From: Amycolatopsis xylanica
GTDB lineage: Bacteria > Actinomycetota > Actinomycetes > Mycobacteriales > Pseudonocardiaceae
Direction: 5' to 3'
Assembly (NCBI RefSeq): GCF_900107045.1
Contig: NZ_FNON01000001.1
Coordinates: 930,001-994,000 of the forward strand
Length of the DNA stretch: 64,000 bases
Positions 1-8,506 of this stretch are shown one piece after another. The notes beneath the pieces were generated by a model, which was not told the DNA's origin, made no database searches, and worked only from the letters and a program-made list of their open reading frames with translations. A program made the position numbers and the translations under genes. Position 1 is the first letter of the stretch. Each line of letters starts with the position of its first letter.

Positions 1-1
1 C

Positions 2-1441
2 GTCTTCGATCCGTGGGCGACGCGGCCGGAGTTCCTGCCGTGGCTCGCTTCGCTGGCCGGGCTCGACTTCCCCGCGCCACGCGGCGCCGATCTGTGGGAC
101 GAGTACCAGCGGCGCAAGGTGGTTGCGGAGATCGCGAAACTCCATCGCCTGCGCGGCCGCAAACTCGGCCTGAGCCGGTACCTCGACCTGCTCGGCGCCG
201 GTCAGGCACGCGTCGCGCTGGACGACGGCACCCGGCTGCTGGCCGTCTCACCGAGGCCGGGGCGCGGCGCCGTGGTGACCGGCATGGTCACGAAAGGCCC
301 GGTCGTCGTCGGCCGCGAGGTCCGCTCCGAGGGCGTGACCAGGCCGTGGTGCCTGACGACCGCGCCCGACGGCGGCCTGATCGTCGGCGATCTCGGGCTG
401 CCGGACGGACTCGCGGTGCAGCTGAAGAACCGGGTGTGGCACCTGGACGCGGCGGGCGCCTGCGACATGGCGGGCGCGCCGCCGAAGCCGCTGCCGATCG
501 CCAAGACCACGCTCACGCTGACCAGGGTCGTGGCCGTCGCCGTCCGCAAGAACCCGGACACGCTCTACGTTCTCGACAGGGCCGGGCGCCTGCAGGCCGT
601 TCCCGCGCCGTTCCGCACGGGTGCCGCGACACAGCTGACCTCGCTGATCAGCGGCGGCACGACCTTCGCGCCGGTCGCGATGGCCGTCGACGCGGCGGGC
701 GACCTGATCGTGCTCGACCGCGGCGACGGCCCCGGCACCCCGAACCCGCCCAAGATCATCACCGTCCGGCCGTCGCCGCTCGCCGTGACCCGCACGCCGC
801 TGCGCACGGTCCGCGAGCCGCTGTCACTGGCCATCGAGCCGGACGGGACCTTGCTCATCGGCGACGGCGGCGTCCAGGAACCAGAGAATCCCGCGCAGTT
901 CCCGGGAAACCTGGTCAAGGTCGACCGCAGGACTCCCGTGTGGACGGAGACCACACTGCTCCCGGCGGCCAATCCGCTGGTCGCGCCGACCGGCCTCGCG
1001 CGCACCCGCGACGGCTCGCTCTACGTGCTCGACGCCGGGCTGAAGCCGTTCTCGCCGTCGACCACCGATCCGTACATCTGCCCGGTGGCCGAGCACGCCG
1101 CCGTGCTCCGCGTGGACGCGGCCGGGCGCGCCGAGCGGATCACCGAGCCCGGCCAGTTCGTCTATCCGACCGGGATGGTCGCCGACGGCGACCGCCTGGT
1201 CGTCTGCGACCCAGGGCAGCCCGCGGGTGGCTGGCCCGCCGTCGACCCGAGATTGCTGCTGAGCCGGGTGCGGCCGTTCCAGTTCGACGTCGTCATCCAC
1301 TTCGCGCAGCCGAGGCTGCCGCCTGATCAGGACGCGAGGCGGCTCGTGCTCAACCGGGCGGTGGTCACCATCCGGACCATCGTCGACCGCCAGAAACCGG
1401 CCCACACCGTGTGGAACCTGGTCACCTCGATCTTCTCGTGA
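2..1441 (+). CDS. Tail protein I-like baseplate component with NHL-type propeller (5' truncated)
   Basis: The reading frame is open from base 2, so the start lies left of the window. The first ~60 visible residues (FDPWATRPEFLPWLASLAG, then RRKVVAEIAKLHRLRGRKLG) resemble the P2 gpI / tail protein I family that sits at the baseplate of contractile phage tails and of tail-derived injection systems. Residues from about 100 to 420 carry repeated blocks of the type PDGTLLIGDGG, DGSLYVLDAG and AAGDLIVLDRG, which look like NHL/SMP-30 beta-propeller blades. A baseplate-propeller fusion could bind a target or cap the tail, but that is inference. The fibre gene follows 16 bp later and a DUF4157 gene comes third, so I read this as the end of a contractile injection system operon rather than a prophage. 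The role is fairly secure; the exact homologue (Afp12-like or other) is not. Confidence 0.65.
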   Translation, partial: VFDPWATRPEFLPWLASLAGLDFPAPRGADLWDEYQRRKVVAEIAKLHRLRGRKLGLSRYLDLLGAGQARVALDDGTRLLAVSPRPGRGAVVTGMVTKGPVVVGREVRSEGVTRPWCLTTAPDGGLIVGDLGLPDGLAVQLKNRVWHLDAAGACDMAGAPPKPLPIAKTTLTLTRVVAVAVRKNPDTLYVLDRAGRLQAVPAPFRTGAATQLTSLISGGTTFAPVAMAVDAAGDLIVLDRGDGPGTPNPPKIITVRPSPLAVTRTPLRTVREPLSLAIEPDGTLLIGDGGVQEPENPAQFPGNLVKVDRRTPVWTETTLLPAANPLVAPTGLARTRDGSLYVLDAGLKPFSPSTTDPYICPVAEHAAVLRVDAAGRAERITEPGQFVYPTGMVADGDRLVVCDPGQPAGGWPAVDPRLLLSRVRPFQFDVVIHFAQPRLPPDQDARRLVLNRAVVTIRTIVDRQKPAHTVWNLVTSIFS

Positions 1442-1457
1442 GCGAAAGGAGCCGGTG

Positions 1458-3446
1458 ATGCTGCGGCGAACCGAGTATTGGAATGTCAGCACCGGCACTG
1501 TCCGAAGTGGAGCGACCGGGCACGGCGAGACCGTGACCGACGTCGAGGACTACCTCATCCCGCTCGACCGGGCCCGCACCTCTGGCCTGCATGGCTGGGG
1601 TGTCGCGGCCGGGCTGCGCGTGACGGCCACCGTCGGCTCGGCCGGGGTCACGGTCCTGCCGGGGACGGCGGTCGACGCGGCGGGGAACGTGGTCGTGCTG
1701 GCCCCGGGCGGGCTCGCCGTGGTCGATCCGACCGTCGATCCTGATCAGCTGCAGAACGTGCCGACGGTGCCGGTGGAGGTGACCGGGGTCGGCGTCGCGA
1801 CCGCGCCCGGCGACTTCCTGCTGACGCTCACGTGGCGGGAAGTGCTGGGGGACAACACGGTCGCGAACGCGCCGGCGCTGCTGCACGCGCCGTGGCTGCG
1901 GCTGGTCGCGGCGGCCGGGTTCGCCGATGTCGGCAAGCAGATCGTGCTGGCCGGGGTGACCGTGGACGCGGACGGCAAGGTCACCGCGCTGACCACCGGC
2001 CTGCGGCATCCGGCAGGGCTGCCCGCGGGCAAGCTCGAACTGAGGATCCCGCGTGCGCGGCGTGAGGGCACGGCGCTGAGTGCCGATCAGGGCGCCGCGG
2101 CGGAACTGGCGGCCGACGCGGACGGCAACGTCGTGCTCTCGCTGTCTGGTGACGTGCCGCGCAAGGCGTTGACGGTCGAGGCCGCCACCGGGCGCGTGGA
2201 CATCTTCGGCGAGCTGTCGCTCGGTGGGCTGTCGGCGGTGTCGCCGGACGGCGGCCGGTTGGTGCTGAACAAGAACAAGGCGTTCGCGAGGGGCATTTCC
2301 ACGCCCGGCAGCCTGGCCGTGGCCGGGCTGAACGTGGGCGGCGCGAACGGTGGCGCGGAACTGGGCGCCGGGAATCTCGGGGTGGCGGGCTGGCTGCGGG
2401 TCGGCGGCAACACGACGCTGTCGAACGCGATGCTCGCGGTCATCGACAACACCCCGGAAAACACCTGGAACACCGCCGCGTTCTTCAAACCCGCGTGCGG
2501 TCCCAACTGGAGTCACGTCCACTGGGGCACGACGGGGGACTGGTACATCCGCTCGGCGTCCGCGGGTGGCAAGGTGGTCATGCAGGATTCTGGCGGCCGG
2601 GTCGGCGTCGGCACCAGCGCGCCCGCGACGACCTTGGACGTGGTCGGCACAATCGGGCTCAACAACCGGCTGGCGATCTCCAGCGGTGACTCGTACCTGC
2701 GGCTGAACCAGAACGGGCAGTTCACGTCCGGCGTGCACACCCCGAGTGTCTTCTCGTCCGTCAGCCTGAACGTCGGCGGCGCGTTCGGCTGGGGCAACCC
2801 CGGCACCGGGAACCTGGCGGTCACCGGCCGGGTCGGCATCGGCGTCGAGGATCTCCGCACCGCCAGGCTCACCGTCAGGAACGACGGCGCAGTGCACGCG
2901 ATCTGGGCGATCGCCGACGGCGACCGCGCCGGGATCTGGGCGGTCGGCAGACCGGCCGGGCTCTTCTGGGGCAACGTGGACGTCCGCGGCACGTTGACGA
3001 AGGCGAACAACCAGTTCCGCATCGATCACCCGCTCGACCCGGCGGGCAAGGTGCTGTGCCATTCGACCGTCGAGAGCGACGAGATGAAGAACGTCTACGA
3101 CGGCGTGGCCGAACTCGGCGCGGACGGCTCCGCGACCGTCGAAGTGCCGGAGTGGTTCGAGGCGCTCAACGAACGGTTCCGCTACCAGCTCACCCCGATC
3201 GGCCGCGCCGCGCCCGGTCTGCACATCGCCGCGGAACTCGTGGAAAACCGGTTCGCGATCGCGGGCGGCGAGCCGGGCGACAAGGTGTCCTGGCAGGTCA
3301 CCGGCGTCCGCCACGACGTCTACGCGCGGGCGCATCCACTGGTCGTCGAGTCCGAAAAGGACGAAGCCGACCGGGGCAGGTACCTGTTCCCGGAACTGCA
3401 CGGCGAGCCCGTCTCACGGGCGATGGGATACGTCGAGCCGGAGTGA
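1458..3446 (+). CDS. Tail fibre-like protein of a phage-tail-like injection system
   Basis: A 662-residue protein. The ATG at 1458 is chosen because AAAGGAG ends 6 nt upstream. The N-terminal ~170 residues (MLRRTEYWNV, DYLIPLDRARTSGLHGWGV) are an attachment-like domain. The middle has repeated short phrases such as LNVGGANGGAELGAGNLGV and LNVGGAFGWGNPGTGNLAV, typical of trimeric beta-helical stalks. The last ~150 residues begin FRIDHPLDPAGKVLCHSTVE and include VPEWFEALNERFRYQLTPIG and KVSWQVTGVRHD, a C-terminal domain I recognise from many bacterial tail-fibre-like proteins. The likely role is target recognition or surface binding at the tail tip. It lies between the baseplate-like gene and a small coiled-coil gene, all on one strand and close together, so one operon is likely. 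The target is unknown. Confidence 0.65.
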   Translation: MLRRTEYWNVSTGTVRSGATGHGETVTDVEDYLIPLDRARTSGLHGWGVAAGLRVTATVGSAGVTVLPGTAVDAAGNVVVLAPGGLAVVDPTVDPDQLQNVPTVPVEVTGVGVATAPGDFLLTLTWREVLGDNTVANAPALLHAPWLRLVAAAGFADVGKQIVLAGVTVDADGKVTALTTGLRHPAGLPAGKLELRIPRARREGTALSADQGAAAELAADADGNVVLSLSGDVPRKALTVEAATGRVDIFGELSLGGLSAVSPDGGRLVLNKNKAFARGISTPGSLAVAGLNVGGANGGAELGAGNLGVAGWLRVGGNTTLSNAMLAVIDNTPENTWNTAAFFKPACGPNWSHVHWGTTGDWYIRSASAGGKVVMQDSGGRVGVGTSAPATTLDVVGTIGLNNRLAISSGDSYLRLNQNGQFTSGVHTPSVFSSVSLNVGGAFGWGNPGTGNLAVTGRVGIGVEDLRTARLTVRNDGAVHAIWAIADGDRAGIWAVGRPAGLFWGNVDVRGTLTKANNQFRIDHPLDPAGKVLCHSTVESDEMKNVYDGVAELGADGSATVEVPEWFEALNERFRYQLTPIGRAAPGLHIAAELVENRFAIAGGEPGDKVSWQVTGVRHDVYARAHPLVVESEKDEADRGRYLFPELHGEPVSRAMGYVEPE

Positions 3447-3454
3447 GGACAACG

Positions 3455-3661
3455 ATGGGAGAGGTGATGGGCGTGCTGGATCTGCTGGAAGAGAGGCTCG
3501 CGGAGCTGAAGCGCGAGTACCAGGTCGGCGACGGACGGCTGCGCGAGCTGAGCCGCGAAGAGGTCGAGCTGCGCGAGACGCTGTTGAGGATCAGCGGCGC
3601 CATCCAGGTACTCGAAGAGCTGCGGTCCAAGAACGGCTCCGAAGAGCTGACGGTGGGGTAG
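3455..3661 (+). CDS. Small coiled-coil protein of the injection-system operon
   Basis: A 68-residue protein starting at ATG 3455, with AGGA 5 nt upstream, only 8 nt after the fibre gene. Nearly the whole chain is charged and helical (LEERLAELKREYQVGDGRLR, then EEVELRETLLRISGAIQVLEEL), with heptad-like leucine spacing that predicts a coiled coil. There is no signal peptide or membrane segment. Its place between the fibre gene and the DUF4157 gene (2 nt gap downstream) suggests a structural adaptor or chaperone that keeps a partner soluble, but no function can be assigned from sequence alone. It belongs in the operon because of the spacing and shared strand. Confidence 0.6.
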   Translation: MGEVMGVLDLLEERLAELKREYQVGDGRLRELSREEVELRETLLRISGAIQVLEELRSKNGSEELTVG

Positions 3662-3663
3662 CG

Positions 3664-6594
3664 GTGGACGGTCCTGTGCACGACCGGGCGAACGCCGGGC
3701 CCCGGGCGGCGAGCCCGCGCGCGGCCGGCGCCCCGCCGATCCCGGATGCCTTGGCGGAGTGGCAAAGCGGCGCCGGAAACCAGGCGGTCGCGGCGCTGCT
3801 CGGTTCGCCCGGCAGGGCACTGGACCCGGCGGTCCGATCCTTTATGGAGCGACGGTTCGGCACGGACTTCGGCCAGGTTCGGGTGCACACGGACGCAGCG
3901 GCGGCCAAGGCGGTTCACGCACGGGCGTTCACCTTCGGCGAGTCGGTCGTGTTCGGGCCCGGCCAGTACGCGCCGGAGACACCGGAAGGCACGGCCGCGC
4001 TCGCGCACGAACTCGCGCACGTCGTCCAGCAACGGGCGGGCGGGACCGGTCAGGCGCAAAGTCCCGGCTTGGAAGCCGACGCGGACCGGGCGGCTTCGGC
4101 TGTGGTCGCGGGGAAACCGGCCGCGGTGTCGGGCGGCGCGCCGGTCGGGGTCGCCCGGCTGCCCGAGACACCGGCCGCGAAACCCGCCGCCGAGCAGCGC
4201 TATGAGTGGGTCGACGAGAACGGCAAGAAGCAGCAGGGCACCGCGGCCGAGCTGGCCGAGCTGCGCAAGCAGGCGGAGAGCCGGGTCAGGCGCGGATTGC
4301 GCAAGGCCAAGGATTACGCCGAGAACAGCCGCTCGACCCACGAGTGGTTCATGAAGGACGTGCACGGGACCGCCGAGTCACTCGGCGACGTCGTGCGCCA
4401 CCCCGGCTCGTTGATCGGCATCGCGGTCGACATCCGGTCCGGCGTCGTGCCGCCGCACATCGGCATGTGGAGCCACGCCATCCGCGCGGCCAAGGACGGC
4501 GAACGCGTTCTGGCGGAAGGAAACCTGCGCGAGGCCGCCCGGCTGCTCGCGATGGCCGACCGCGACTACCGCGACAACGTCCGCGAATGGAACGCCTACA
4601 TGGACGCGATCCAGAAAGGCGGCCAGAAGCTCGTCAGCGAGCTGGAGGTGGTCCGGGACGTGTCGTTCGCCATCGCGATCACCGCCGCGGTCATCCTTGC
4701 GGCCCCGGTGGTCGCCACCGGCGTGGCGGCGACGGGCGCGACCGGAGTACTGGCCACCGGGGCGACCGCGCTCGGCACCGGCGCGGTCGGCGCCGGATTC
4801 GGCGGCGTGCTGCGCGGCGGCTCGGCGGCGGCCGGTCAGAAGATCGTGCACGGCAAGGTCTCCGGGAAGGAGGTCGCCGCCGAAACCAAACGCGGCGCCC
4901 GCGAAGGCTTCGTCACCGGCCTCACCGCGGGCGCGGCGAAAGGCCTCGGCAGCGTGGGCGGCGAGGGCACGTCGTTCGGGCAGCAGGTGGTCCGCCGCGC
5001 GGCCGTCGAAGGCAGCACCAACGCCGTCGGCCAGGCGACCGACGCGGCCTTGCAGGGCAAATCGGGCGGCGAGGTCCTCGAAGCGGGCGGCATGGGCTTC
5101 GCGACCGGCGTGGTCACGGCCCCGCTGGGCCCGGCAGGCGCGAAGATCGCGAAGGGCCGTCCGCTGCTGGGGAAGAGCCTGGGGATCGGCGCGGCGCCGG
5201 TCATCGCGGGCGGCGTGACACTGGCCTCGGGCGGCACCTGGCAGGACGCGGCGACCAACGCTTCGATCGCGGCGGTTTCGGCAGGGTCGGTGGGCGCGGC
5301 CAAGCAGCCTGCCCGGCGCGTGCGCGTGGCGACCAAGGGGGAGGCGCCCAAGGTCAGGGTCGCCACGCACGACGAGGCCCCGAAGACGCGGGTCGCCACC
5401 GAGGCGGAGCCGGTGGGCGTTCCCCACGAAGAGCCGCCGAAACGCGCGGCCAGGACGCGGGCCACGGAACCCGCGCCGAAACCCGCGACGGAGCCCCAGG
5501 CCGCCGCGCCGAAACCCGTGACCGAGCCTCTCGCACCCACCCCGGCTCAGCCGTCCACCCCGCCCCAGGCGGCCGCGCCGATCGACCGCGTCGCAGCCCA
5601 AGAGAACGTCGTGAACGTGGCCAAGGACAAGCTCGTCGCAGCGGGGATCCGGGTCAAGAACGCCACCACGGCCGTGGCCACGAAGGAGGCCGAGCTGACC
5701 TCCGCCGCCCGCCGCCTGTCGGAGGCCAAGACGAACCAGCGGAAAGCGGCCACCACCGCCGAGGCCGCGACGAACGCGGTGGGTGAAGCCAAGCCCGGAT
5801 CGAAGCGAGCGGCCATCGGCGCCCGAAAAGAAGCCAGGGGCGAACTCCAGAAGGCCGCCTCAGAGCTCGCCAGCGCGGAAAAAGCCTACAACCGCGCCGA
5901 CGACGCCTTGGTCACGGCAAAGAACAGGCTGGAAACCGGCAAAGCGCAGCTCAAGAACCGCGCGGCCGACCTCAAGACATCCCGTGAGCACCTCGAGAAC
6001 GTCAAGAAGTGGGTCTCGGAACCCGGCGAGGCACCACGACAGCGCCGCGGCGAACCGTTCAGCGAGAAGAACCGCAGACCGAACCTCGGCGAGTTCGACG
6101 ACCTGCCCGCCCACAAGGTCCAGCGGCCGGGCGACACCACGCACGACCCGAACGCGCGCGTCCGCGTGTTCAAGGGCAAGGTGCGCTCGGACCTCCAGGC
6201 CGAGCACACCGCCCTCGTCGCCGAGCTCGAGACGGCCGATCGGAAGAAGGCCGCGGAACTCGGCCACGCCTACGAGCGCCTGATCGGCGAAGACGTCACC
6301 CGAGGCGGCGACGCCCCGAGGATGCGGTCCGACGCGGGCGACAAAACCCGGGTCAGCGACCACGGCGTCCACGAGTTCACGGTCGAAGGCGAGATCTCCG
6401 ACGGCAAGCTCGACCAGCTCTGGCGCGACCTCCTCACCCCGACCCCCGGCGCCTCGAAGGCCCGCGACACGGCCCTGCTCACGGTCCCCAAGCTGACCCC
6501 CACCTCGGGCACCCGCCTCGCCAAGATGGCCGCGGCTTACGAGGCCCTCACCGGCCGCCGCCCCCTGATCATCGTCCGCGAAACCATCCCCTGA
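3664..6594 (+). CDS. DUF4157 protein, candidate injection-system effector with C-terminal toxin-like domain
   Basis: A 976-residue protein with GTG start 2 nt after the previous stop. Residues ~38-46 read GNQAVAALL, a short motif common in proteins linked to extracellular contractile injection systems. Residues ~55-130 form a DUF4157 domain with the zinc-protease-like motif HELAH (H115, E116, H119). Residues ~335-460 are a hydrophobic, glycine/alanine-rich stretch that could insert in membranes. A Pro/Ala-rich linker with three near repeats (RVATKGEAPK, RVATHDEAPK, RVATEAEPV) follows, then a coiled coil at ~585-770 rich in Lys, Ala and Glu. The last ~150 residues (AYERLIGEDV, RVSDHGVHEFTVEGEIS, RRPLIIVRETIP) form a separate domain that might be a nuclease-like toxin; I cannot name its family. 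DUF4157 proteins are known as cargo-associated components of eCIS loci. No immunity gene is evident downstream. Confidence 0.65.
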   Translation: MDGPVHDRANAGPRAASPRAAGAPPIPDALAEWQSGAGNQAVAALLGSPGRALDPAVRSFMERRFGTDFGQVRVHTDAAAAKAVHARAFTFGESVVFGPGQYAPETPEGTAALAHELAHVVQQRAGGTGQAQSPGLEADADRAASAVVAGKPAAVSGGAPVGVARLPETPAAKPAAEQRYEWVDENGKKQQGTAAELAELRKQAESRVRRGLRKAKDYAENSRSTHEWFMKDVHGTAESLGDVVRHPGSLIGIAVDIRSGVVPPHIGMWSHAIRAAKDGERVLAEGNLREAARLLAMADRDYRDNVREWNAYMDAIQKGGQKLVSELEVVRDVSFAIAITAAVILAAPVVATGVAATGATGVLATGATALGTGAVGAGFGGVLRGGSAAAGQKIVHGKVSGKEVAAETKRGAREGFVTGLTAGAAKGLGSVGGEGTSFGQQVVRRAAVEGSTNAVGQATDAALQGKSGGEVLEAGGMGFATGVVTAPLGPAGAKIAKGRPLLGKSLGIGAAPVIAGGVTLASGGTWQDAATNASIAAVSAGSVGAAKQPARRVRVATKGEAPKVRVATHDEAPKTRVATEAEPVGVPHEEPPKRAARTRATEPAPKPATEPQAAAPKPVTEPLAPTPAQPSTPPQAAAPIDRVAAQENVVNVAKDKLVAAGIRVKNATTAVATKEAELTSAARRLSEAKTNQRKAATTAEAATNAVGEAKPGSKRAAIGARKEARGELQKAASELASAEKAYNRADDALVTAKNRLETGKAQLKNRAADLKTSREHLENVKKWVSEPGEAPRQRRGEPFSEKNRRPNLGEFDDLPAHKVQRPGDTTHDPNARVRVFKGKVRSDLQAEHTALVAELETADRKKAAELGHAYERLIGEDVTRGGDAPRMRSDAGDKTRVSDHGVHEFTVEGEISDGKLDQLWRDLLTPTPGASKARDTALLTVPKLTPTSGTRLAKMAAAYEALTGRRPLIIVRETIP

Positions 6595-6601
6595 CGCCGG
6601 G

Positions 6602-6664
6602 GGTCGTGAGTGAGGTGACAAGGGCGCCCCTTGTCACCTCTAGCGTGACAAAGGTGGCCCTTGT
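6602..6664. repeat. Tandem ACAAGGG...CCCTTGT palindromes (family C, copy 1)
   Basis: Two hairpins lie back to back between convergent genes. The first (6612-6640) has a perfect 13 bp stem, GAGGTGACAAGGG against its complement, with a 3 nt loop. The second (about 6644-6664) is a looser copy, GTGACAAAGG...CCCTTGT. The left edge also carries GTCGTGAGTG, the end motif of another repeat family in this window. The position after the DUF4157 stop and facing trmL suits a bidirectional terminator, though there is no T-tract. A related composite lies at 49118-49174. Confidence 0.7.
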
Positions 6665-6700
6665 TTCCACCCCGGAACCGGGCGCAGGGCGACCCCGGCG

Positions 6701-7159
6701 CTAGTGGGTGAAGCCGTGCTGGCGCCAGGCCTCGTAGACCGCGATCGCCGCCGTGTTCGCCAGGTTCAGCGAGCGCGAGGTCGACAGCATCGGCAGCTTC
6801 AAGCGCTCGGTGATCTCGGGCGAGTGCTGCACCGAGGCGGGCAGCCCGGCCGACTCCGGCCCGAACATCAGCACGGCGCCCGGCTCGTACGCGACGTCGG
6901 TGTACATCCGCGTCGCGGTGGCGCTGAACGCGTACACCGGAGCGGGCAGCAGCACCGACCAGGCGTCCTCGAGTGACTTGTGGACGGTCACGCGTGCGAG
7001 GTCGTGGTAGTCGAGCCCGGCGCGCTTGAGCTGCTTGTCCTCGAAGTTGAAGCCGAGCGGCTCGACCAGGTGCAGCTCGCTGCCGGTGTTGGCGGCGAGG
7101 CGGATCGCGTTGCCGGTGTTGGGCGGGATTTCGGGCTGGTAGAACAGGATCCGGAACAT
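6701..7159 (-). CDS. trmL: tRNA (cytidine(34)-2'-O)-methyltransferase
   Basis: A 152-residue SPOUT-class methyltransferase, matching the usual ~150-160 residues of TrmL. It would 2'-O-methylate the wobble base of tRNA-Leu isoacceptors using SAM. The N-terminus FYQPEIPPNTGNAIRLAANT and the C-terminal trefoil-knot motifs MFGPESAGLP and STSRSLNLANTAAIAVYEA are diagnostic. The start ATG overlaps the stop of the upstream thioesterase gene by ATGA, so the two are probably co-translated. The 3' end faces the DUF4157 gene across a pair of palindromic repeats. Recognition is secure. Confidence 0.92.
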   Translation of the reverse strand: MFRILFYQPEIPPNTGNAIRLAANTGSELHLVEPLGFNFEDKQLKRAGLDYHDLARVTVHKSLEDAWSVLLPAPVYAFSATATRMYTDVAYEPGAVLMFGPESAGLPASVQHSPEITERLKLPMLSTSRSLNLANTAAIAVYEAWRQHGFTH

Positions 7160-7575
7160 CAGCGGAGCACGTCCGCGTAGGCCTTGCGCACCGCTTCCGG
7201 CGGCGGGGTCTTGGTGAACGTGGCCGGGTCGATGAACACGTACCGCAGCACCGCGACGGCGAGCACCTCGTCGCCGCGCGTGATCTCGTACTCGAAGACC
7301 AGCGACGTCGTGCCCAGGTGGGTCACGTAGGCGCTCACCACGAGCTCGTCGTCGAAGCGGGCGGGCGCGCGGAACTTGACGTTCGCCTCGGCCACGACCG
7401 TCTCGACGCCGTGCGCGATGAAGGCGTCGTGCGAGCCGAACAGCTCGCGCTCCAGCTCGACCCCGCAGATGTCCGCGTAGACGAGGTAGTTCGCGTTGAA
7501 GACGATGCCCTGGCCGTCGCACTCGTGGTAGCGCACTCGCATCGGCGTGCGCACCACGGCCTTTCGTTCACTCAC
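7159..7575 (-). CDS. Hotdog-fold acyl-CoA thioesterase (YbgC/4HBT family)
   Basis: About 138 residues with the 4-hydroxybenzoyl-CoA thioesterase signature: RVRYHECDGQGIVFNANYLVYAD contains the HECDGQGIVFN active-site segment with its catalytic Asp, and NVKFRAPARFDDELVV is the second conserved strand. It should hydrolyse an acyl-CoA or acyl-ACP thioester in the cytoplasm; the substrate is unknown. I prefer GTG 7575 (MSERKAVVRTP), but a TTG at 7584 in frame is possible and would leave 1 nt after the TAXI gene. The stop overlaps the trmL start (ATGA). It follows the TAXI-protein gene closely, so transcription may run through from the MFS/two-component operon. Confidence 0.85.
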   Translation of the reverse strand: MSERKAVVRTPMRVRYHECDGQGIVFNANYLVYADICGVELERELFGSHDAFIAHGVETVVAEANVKFRAPARFDDELVVSAYVTHLGTTSLVFEYEITRGDEVLAVAVLRYVFIDPATFTKTPPPEAVRKAYADVLR

Positions 7576-7585
7576 GGGGATCAAC

Positions 7586-8506
7586 TTAGCCGTGCAGCTT
7601 CCGGTAGGTGAGGGCCGCGCCCGGATGCAGCGGCACGGTCCCGGTGCCGATCAACGTCCGCACGTCCAGGAACTGGGTGCCGATGGCCTGCGCCGGCACC
7701 AGGTCCGCCGCCCGCCCGACGAGCACGCCGACCACCGCCGCGGCCACGTCCTCGGGCAGCGACGGGCTACTGACCAGCAGGTTCGCCACGCCGATCGTCG
7801 GCAGCTCACCCACGCCCTGATACGCGCCCGCCGGCACCCGCACCTGGTCGTAGCCCGGGCCGAACTCCGCGCGCAGCCCGGGGAGCACGCCGTCGAGCGG
7901 GATCAGCCGGATCGGCGTGGTCCGGTGCAGCTCGGCCAATGCCGGGGTCGGGATGCCGCCGGACCACAGCTGCGCCGAGATACGGCGATCCCGCAGCGCG
8001 GCGATCGCCTCGGTCAGCGGCAGATGGCGGACGTCGACGTTCAGGCCCGCCTTCGCCAGGAGACGCTCGCCGAGGAACGCCGCGCCGGAACCGCCCGCGC
8101 CCAGTGAGACCGTCCGCCCGGCGAGGTCGGCGAGGGTGCGGATGTCGTCGTCGGCGCGGACCACGAGCTGGATGTAGTTCTCGTAGACCCGCCCGAGCGC
8201 GAGCAGCCGCGCTTGACCGGCGTACGCCTGGGCCACATCGGTCGACATCAGGCCGAGGTCGGCCTGCCCGTCGCGGACCCGCTGGACGTTCGCGACGCTG
8301 GCCTCGGTCGCGACGGCCTTGCACTTGAGTCTCGGCTCGGCGCGGCTCAGCTCGGCCGCGAGCACCTCGGCGAACGCCAGGTAGAAGCCGCCGCTCTCAC
8401 CGGCCGCGATCGTCACCGACCGCTCGGGACCGCGGTAGGTGCCGGTGGAACAGCCGGTCAGCATGGCCAGCCCGCCCAGCATCGCCGTCCGCCTGGAGAT
8501 CCTCAT
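7586..8506 (-). CDS. TAXI-family solute-binding lipoprotein
   Basis: A 306-residue exported protein. The N-terminus MRISRRTAMLGGLAMLTGC has twin arginines, a hydrophobic core and a lipobox ending LTGC, so a lipid-anchored extracytoplasmic protein is predicted. The rest matches the TAXI (TRAP-associated extracytoplasmic immunogenic) family, e.g. TIAAGESGGFYLAFAEVLA near residue 31 and VRDGQADLGLMSTDVAQAY. TAXI proteins normally feed a TRAP permease, but no TRAP membrane genes are nearby. Instead its ATG overlaps the stop of a sensor kinase gene (ATGA). This suggests it binds a small acid and presents it to the kinase, or serves a distant permease. The family call is secure; the sensing role is inference from context. 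Confidence 0.85.
   Translation of the reverse strand: MRISRRTAMLGGLAMLTGCSTGTYRGPERSVTIAAGESGGFYLAFAEVLAAELSRAEPRLKCKAVATEASVANVQRVRDGQADLGLMSTDVAQAYAGQARLLALGRVYENYIQLVVRADDDIRTLADLAGRTVSLGAGGSGAAFLGERLLAKAGLNVDVRHLPLTEAIAALRDRRISAQLWSGGIPTPALAELHRTTPIRLIPLDGVLPGLRAEFGPGYDQVRVPAGAYQGVGELPTIGVANLLVSSPSLPEDVAAAVVGVLVGRAADLVPAQAIGTQFLDVRTLIGTGTVPLHPGAALTYRKLHG

Noticed and set aside
1422..3401. Long open frame on the minus strand opposite the fibre gene
   Set aside because: Its translation is Arg/Gly/Pro/Val-rich with no motif, as expected for a high-GC antisense frame of a real gene.
2..6594. Prophage remnant
   Set aside because: Only tail-type and effector-type genes are seen, with no integrase, lysis or head genes, and a DUF4157 gene is present.
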